A stretch of DNA of 29,687 nt from JAKQEM01 sp964391185 (GTDB lineage: Bacteria > Patescibacteriota > Gracilibacteria > Peribacterales > Peribacteraceae). The translations under genes and the position numbers were made by a program. Position 1 is the stretch's first letter, and every line of letters begins with the position of its first letter. The stretch lies in the NCBI GenBank assembly GCA_964391185.1, contig CAYMIX010000012.1, forward strand, positions 1-29,687, written 5' to 3'. Below the pieces are notes generated by a model that worked only from the letters and a program-made list of their open reading frames with translations, did not search any database and was not told the DNA's origin. Below are positions 28,822 to 29,687 of the stretch, piece after piece.

Positions 28822-28856
28822 CCGTAGGGGCGTAGCATCATGCTACGCCCCTACGG
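28822..28856. repeat. Perfect 17-bp-arm palindrome abutting the dgkA start codon
   Basis: Arms 28822-28838 and 28840-28856 are exact reverse complements around one central base. The arm reads CCGTAGGGGCGTAGCAT. Its outer GTAGGGGCGT is the same as in the palindrome inside queA. The base next to the arm is the A of the dgkA ATG. Confidence 0.9.
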
Positions 28857-28898
28857 GCATGGCAAATAGGGTGTATGGCGGGAATGGGTAAATTTTGG

Positions 28899-28904
28899 TA
28901 TACT
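28899..28904 (+). promoter_or_regulatory. -10 element of the Cys-rich surface-protein gene
   Basis: TATACT ends 6 nt before the ATG at 28911. No good -35 at 16-18 bp is seen; the region upstream is G-rich. The geometry matches the other leaderless candidates. Confidence 0.4.
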
Positions 28905-28910
28905 ATAGAC

Positions 28911-29609
28911 ATGACAAACATTCATACGATCGCGCGGTCTTCGTTCGCTATATTCCTCACCTTCGCGGTGACATTTTCGACGGGTTTAACCCTTGGGAAT
29001 GTCCTCGTCGATGAATCGATCGAGGGTGAAAGCTTAGGAGCACTACTTCTGCGTTCAGCATCTTCTGCTGTATCGAAGTCATCTGTGAGCTCCAAGCGTG
29101 TGGTGAAAAAGAAACTTAAAACAGTGAAGCGTTCCACCATTGTTCGTCCTTCGACGCGTCGTGGAACAGGTTCTTCTTTGAACAGCAAAACGAGTACGGC
29201 TTCTTCGGCGAAAGCTGCGATCAAGGCTGCATGTGGTGATGGATTACTCATTAGAGATCTTGGTGAAACATGTGATGACGCAAACATTGTTGCGGGCGAT
29301 GGTTGCTCTGCGACATGCACCGTTGAAGCAGGGTTCTCCTGCGCGGGTAGCCCGACACTCTGCACATCACGTTGTGGCGATGGCATCGTTGTCGGAAAGG
29401 AAACCTGTGACGATGCCAACAATGACGGTGGCGATGGCTGCGCTGCGAATTGTAAGCGTGAGCTTGGTTATAAGTGCACGGGAACTCCAAGTACATGTGA
29501 GCTCACTCCGTATTGCGGCGATGGTATCAAAGCGAGTACAGAAGGTTGTGACGATGGTAACAGCACACCAGGTGACGGTTGTACGGCGACGTGTACGGTG
29601 GAATCTTGA
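28911..29609 (+). CDS. Secreted cysteine-rich protein with DUF4215 repeats
   Basis: The protein has 232 residues from the ATG at 28911. A signal peptide or anchor is at about 8-30 (ARSSFAIFLTFAVTFSTGLTLG). Then follows a Ser/Lys/Arg-rich linker (about 48-105). Three tandem repeats end the protein, each with the pattern CGDG-x-ETCDDANxxxGDGCxxxC and a partner CxxxxxxC. They correspond to the DUF4215/Myxococcus Cys-rich repeat. The third repeat stops right after CTVES. In other bacteria these repeats sit in extracellular or surface proteins, stabilised by disulfides and probably by metal at the acidic DxxNxxxGDG loop. The role here is unknown. The stop is followed within 4 nt by a dispersed AGCTTTCAG repeat. 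Confidence 0.86.
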   Translation: MTNIHTIARSSFAIFLTFAVTFSTGLTLGNVLVDESIEGESLGALLLRSASSAVSKSSVSSKRVVKKKLKTVKRSTIVRPSTRRGTGSSLNSKTSTASSAKAAIKAACGDGLLIRDLGETCDDANIVAGDGCSATCTVEAGFSCAGSPTLCTSRCGDGIVVGKETCDDANNDGGDGCAANCKRELGYKCTGTPSTCELTPYCGDGIKASTEGCDDGNSTPGDGCTATCTVES

Positions 29610-29612
29610 CGG

Positions 29613-29647
29613 AGCTTTCAGCTGTTGGCTTTCAGGTTTCAGCTTCT
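29613..29647 (+). repeat. Third copy of the AGCTTTCAG-type 3' repeat
   Basis: It starts 3 nt after the TGA of the Cys-rich gene. It matches the copy at 28315-28349 at 33 of 35 positions. No inverted partner is seen before the window ends, so this copy cannot form the long hairpin on its own. Confidence 0.75.
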
Positions 29648-29672
29648 TTGGTGAATCTTTAGTTTAATAATC

Positions 29673-29687
29673 ATGGCATTCAACATC
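29673..29687 (+). CDS. Possible start of a further gene (cut by window end)
   Basis: ATG at 29673 opens MAFNI before the sequence stops. A TTTAAT box lies 4 nt before the ATG, close to the leaderless geometry of neighbours. Only five codons are visible, so this is a suggestion from context. Confidence 0.3.

Overview
The window looks like a chromosomal piece of a small-genome bacterium of the Candidate Phyla Radiation (Patescibacteria), most likely near Peregrinibacteria/Peribacteria. That placement is an inference. It rests on a VirD4-like ATPase with a long extra N-terminal region, a DUF4215-type Cys-rich surface protein, a CPR-like conserved 225-residue protein, short versions of HrcA and RsmI, and many orphan secreted proteins. 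TGA acts as an ordinary stop (gyrA, queA, the M23 peptidase gene), which argues against the TGA=Gly Gracilibacteria/Absconditabacteria. No phage, IS element, CRISPR array or rRNA is visible.

Layout. 1-3481 (minus): partial secF, a membrane-anchored orphan and a TPR protein. 3529-4814 (minus): a GC-rich tandem pair of paralogous orphans with its own promoter, operator-like palindrome, Shine-Dalgarno sites and terminator. 4824-8995 (minus): an apparent operon of a fibronectin/Ig-like surface protein, a PfkB-family kinase and a small conserved protein. 9144-13036: lipoprotein, small membrane protein, tRNA-Cys, a GC-rich sugar-phosphate isomerase/epimerase-like gene, an orphan, tRNA-Ala, and a GC-rich beta-propeller-like gene. 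13150-13703: DinJ/YafQ-type toxin-antitoxin pair. 13715-19570: housekeeping block (small membrane protein, trxA, pgi, ruvA, M23 peptidase, queA, rsmI). 19653-25524: orphan, gyrA, rpmE, orphan, hrcA under a CIRCE operator. 25607-29687: VirD4/TraG-like ATPase, dgkA, DUF4215 protein, and the first codons of another gene.

Two non-coding systems stand out. First, about twelve genes have a -10 hexamer only 6-10 nt before the ATG, several with a good -35 at 16-18 bp, so their mRNAs should be leaderless or nearly so. Only the GC-rich cassettes have clear Shine-Dalgarno sites and, with rpmE, canonical U-tract terminators. Second, the spacers after ordinary stop codons are filled with short iterated words folding into long hairpins, often starting in or just after the stop codon. 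In at least three cases G-U pairs make the fold better in the gene's sense RNA. Dispersed palindromes also lie inside queA, directly against the dgkA start codon, in the loop of the rpmE terminator and over the 3' end of tRNA-Cys.

The work was done by eye. Family calls without named motifs are tentative, and coordinates of short sites may be off by a base or two.
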